Shown here: positions 61,201 through 64,000 of the stretch, one piece after another | Position numbering within the stretch: the first letter of the stretch is position 1 | Layout: the number at the start of each line of letters is the position of its first letter | NCBI GenBank assembly: GCA_012031035.1 | Contig: JAAUUT010000014.1 | Location: 1 to 64,000 of the forward strand | From: Candidatus Altimarinota bacterium | GTDB taxonomy: Bacteria > Cyanobacteriota > Cyanobacteriia > Cyanobacteriales > Microcystaceae | Reading direction: 5' to 3' | DNA: 64,000 nucleotides | Notes under the pieces: model-generated | The model's database searches: none | What the model was told of the DNA's origin: nothing | The model's input: the letters and a program-made list of their open reading frames with translations, nothing else | Translations under genes and position numbers: made by a program

Positions 61201-64000
61201 ATAATTTCAATCTGGAATGGGGGAACTTCAGCTAATATTTTTTGTTCGCCATTGGGTAAAATGATGCAGCGCAACATTTCATGTTGAAGAATAACTCGAT
61301 TCCAGGCGCGTTCGAGTCTGTCGATCGCCAAATTGCTGGCAAACTCTAAGTAAACATGTGTCGAAACATTTCCCAATTCAAAAATGTTAGTTCTTCCCAT
61401 CCAATAGGCTTGTTGAATTTCGTTGAGAGGAAAGGGTAGATAGCGACTTTGTGGATCGGGGGAAATTGTCGGTAAAACTAAATCTTTTTCAGCATTAGCT
61501 ACTTCTTGGAGAATTTCTGTAGCAAGTTGGGCGATCGTCACTCCTTGCAGTAATAAAGTCATTTTTACTTCTACCGCCAAACAAGTTTCGAGATTATTTT
61601 TAATTCGATCGCCATAATCGAATCCAACCCCAGTCGATTTAAAGGGCGATCGGCAGGGATTTTTTGGTCGTTTGCACCGATAATTTTGGCAATAATTTGA
61701 CATAGATAAAATTCTAGGAATGACTGTTTTTCAGTCCCTGGTAATTCTGCTAAAACATTTCTATTTAAGTTAATTTCTGTAGGGCTTTGTGTTTGAATGT
61801 TGCTACTGGCTCGATCGAACTGTTGTGGCGAGGGAAGGTCTCGATCGAGCCAATAACGTTCTCCCTGAAAGGGATAATTAGGTAAAGCCAAACGTTGTCT
61901 TGCATAATCGCGATCGAAACCAGACCAATCTATCTCTACCCCTCGCAAATAGAGTTGTTTTAAACTTTCGAGTAACATCGACCAATTTTCGGTTTCTGGA
62001 TGCAATGAAGATAACCACAAGGAGTTAGAATTATTGTCCAGACAACTTTTGCCCATTTTGGTTAGGGTGGGTTTTGCCCCAATTTCCAGAAAGATCTCGA
62101 TTCCGTTTTCAGCCATAGCGCGAATGCTGTCGTAAAAACAAACGCGATCGCGCAGATGTTTTCGCCAGTAACTAGCATCGGCAATAAAATGATGGGGAAT
62201 AATTTGGCCGTTTAAATTGGAATATAGAGGGATTTGGGCGGGTTTATAGTCAATTTCTCTGGCTATTGTTTCAAATTCCTCTAAAATCGGTTCTAATAGC
62301 GACGAATGAAAGGCATGGGATACGGGTAAGACTTTCGTACCGATTCCTTGAGATTCTAATTGAGTAACGACTTGTTTGACGGTGGTACTCAACCCAGAAA
62401 TTACCGCAGCTTGTGGAGTGTTAACCGCAGCAAGATCGACTTGGCGATCGCTTTTTTCCAACCAAGGACGAATCTTTGCTTCTGGGGCAAAAACAGCTAC
62501 CATCATGCCGTCGCGAGGTAAGTTTTGAATCAGTTGCGATCGCTTGGCGATCAGTTTTAAGCCATCTTCTAAGCTAAATACGCCAGCCAAACAAGCTGCG
62601 ACATATTCGCCTACGCTATGTCCCATCACTGCATCGGGAACAATCCCCCAAGATTGCCAGAGTTGGGCGAGAGAGTATTCCAGGGCAAATAAGGCAGGTT
62701 GGGTGTAAATAGTTTCGTCTAGGAAATTGGTGTTGTTTGAGAATAATAATTCGAGTAGGGGTTTATCGAGATAGGATTCGAGGATTTCCGCGCAGCGATC
62801 GAGTGTATTCTTAAAAGTAGGCTGAGTTTGATAGAGTTGGTAGCCCATCCCCGCATACTGCGAACCTTGCCCTGTGAATAAAAAGGCGATTTTTGGTTTT
62901 TGTTGCGGAGAAACTTGAGATTTTGGAGAATTTATTAGCTGTTGGCGCAAAGATAGAGATGTATCGGCAACAATAGCAAGGCGATGGTCAAAATGCGCTC
63001 TTCCTAAATTAGCAGAAAAGCAAACATCCCCTAGATCGATTTCTGGATATGATGCTAAATATCGTTCTAATTTTTGGGCTAGTTCGGTTAAAGCATTCTG
63101 GCTTTTAGCAGATAAGGTTAATAGATGATGAGGTCTTTCTAATTTTGGGGTTTCGATCTTGTCTGTGTCTGTTACGGCTTCTTCTAAAATTAGGTGGGCG
63201 TTACTACCATTCAAACCAAAGGAACTAACACCAGCAATTCTCGATCGATTGCGATCCTGCCACGGTGTAGCTGTTGTTGGTACGACAAAAGGATAGCGCG
63301 CCCAATCGATATGTGGATTGAGTTTCCGTAAATGTAATGTGGGTGGAATTTCTTTATGTTGTAGTGCCAAAACAACTTTGATTAAACTGGCAATACCAGC
63401 AGCAGCTTGCAGATGACCGATATTCGATTTGACCGAACCAATCGAGACAGGTGCATCTGGGTTTCTTTCTCCCATAACTGCGCCTAAAGCTTGTACTTCA
63501 ATGGGGTCGCCCAAAACCGTTCCCGTTCCGTGTGTCTCTACATAACTGACTAGATCGGGTGTCACTCCTGCATTGGCTAAAGCTTGACGAATTAATTTTT
63601 GTTGGGCTATGCCGTTGGGGACGGTTATGCCACTACTAGCACCATCTTGGTCGATCGCAGAACCCCGAATCAATGCCAAAATGCGATCGCCCGAAGCGAC
63701 TGCATCCTTGAGTCGTTTGAGGACGACAAGACCCCCGCCTTCCCCGCGACTAAAACCGTTGGCGGCTGCATCAAAAGGTTTACAACGACCGTCAGGGGCG
63801 ATCGCGCCTGTTTGCGACAGAGAAATTAAAATATCGGGAGAGAGTAATAAATCGATTCCTCCTGCCAACGCCATAGAACATTCTCCAAGACGCAAACTCT
63901 GACAGGCAAGATGAACGGAGGTCAAAGAAGAAGAACAGGCGGTATCTACGGCTAGAGAAGGCCCTTGTAAGCCGAGAAAATAGGAGATCCGTCCTGCGGT
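58259..64000 (-). CDS. Hybrid PKS-NRPS: KS (partial)-AT-ACP-Cy-A-PCP, three apparent frameshifts
   Basis: The gene's start lies beyond 64000. The ketosynthase keeps all three catalytic parts: DTACSSSL (Cys codon 63935-63937), the histidine in ETHGTGT and that in SNIGHLQAA. The AT has GHSVGEY and HAFHSS, a malonyl-CoA pattern. No ketoreductase, dehydratase or methyltransferase precedes the ACP ([12 protein letters not shown]). A Cy domain follows with an altered motif, ENIIADAAS. The A-domain pocket is D-L-Y-N-L-S-L-I-W-K, then [12 protein letters not shown]. Each frameshift is a missing A (T on the plus strand) at 61597-61601, 59773-59776 and 59723-59725. The next gene starts in an ATGA overlap at its stop. 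Confidence 0.9.
58794..59002. repeat. Partner copy of the 209-bp identical A-domain block
   Basis: Perfect match to 55376-55584; see that entry. The two lie in adjacent NRPS modules of the same operon in the same orientation, so recombination between them would delete about 3.4 kb, that is, one complete module. Confidence 0.85.

Noticed and set aside
45113-64000. Reading the broken NRPS pieces as separate genes or true pseudogenes
   Set aside because: Frames are conserved on both sides, each break is one base mostly in a homopolymer, and module order is complete once corrected.
1-64000. CRISPR arrays, tRNA and rRNA genes
   Set aside because: No regularly spaced repeat, no cloverleaf-like stretch and no rRNA-like sequence was recognised on reading; this was not tested by software.

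Overview
The window is cyanobacterial chromosome. It is dense in the HIP1 octamer GCGATCGC and moderate in GC. It carries cyanobacterial-type hemA, glpX (F/SBPase), a short-form phosphoketolase, a squalene-synthase-like gene, a DUF928 protein, a CHASE2-GGDEF protein and a PEP-CTERM metalloprotease. The genus cannot be fixed from the sequence. No rRNA, tRNA or CRISPR array was seen.

Layout. 1-11.9 kb is mostly housekeeping on the minus strand: a small glycine-zipper protein, upp, a TolC-type outer-membrane channel, a squalene/phytoene synthase-like gene, an ABC-2 permease, hemA, glpX and nadA. Two plus-strand genes interrupt it: a DnaJ-TPR-WD40 fusion and a DUF2934/DUF2382 stress-type protein. 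12.1-24 kb holds a 31-residue membrane mini-protein, phosphoketolase, a pair of complementary M16 peptidases, a MazEF-like toxin-antitoxin unit that looks like an integron cassette between 27-bp direct repeats, an orphan Imm-5-like immunity protein, a FadL-type porin, a lipase-like hydrolase and proB. 24-29.9 kb holds a giant tubulin-like GTPase with a proline/asparagine-rich membrane neighbour, then mnmA. 30-38.6 kb is a co-directional minus-strand set: a filamentous-haemagglutinin-type secreted protein, a TPR-CHAT protease, DUF928 and CHASE2-GGDEF. 38.7-41.1 kb holds a PEP-CTERM metzincin and an IS630 remnant.

41.2-64 kb is a minus-strand hybrid PKS-NRPS operon whose 5' end lies beyond the window. 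Read in the direction of synthesis it is KS-AT-ACP-Cy-A-PCP, TubC-Cy-A-PCP, Cy-PCP-Cy-A-PCP, Cy-A-PCP-thioester reductase, then a type II thioesterase, an ABC ATPase and an FtsX/DevC-like permease. All five condensing domains are heterocyclisation (Cy) domains. The adenylation pockets read as cysteine. One module has no adenylation domain, and the chain ends in a reductase. The predicted product is an acyl chain carrying up to five consecutive thiazolines, released as an aldehyde or alcohol and exported. This is the most exciting system here.

Quality note. Many genes (TolC, DnaJ-WD40, haemagglutinin and most of the PKS-NRPS genes) are broken by single-base indels, mostly in A/T homopolymers, while the downstream frame remains well conserved. 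I treat them as single genes with apparent frameshifts, more likely sequence errors than true pseudogenes, and give the shift positions.
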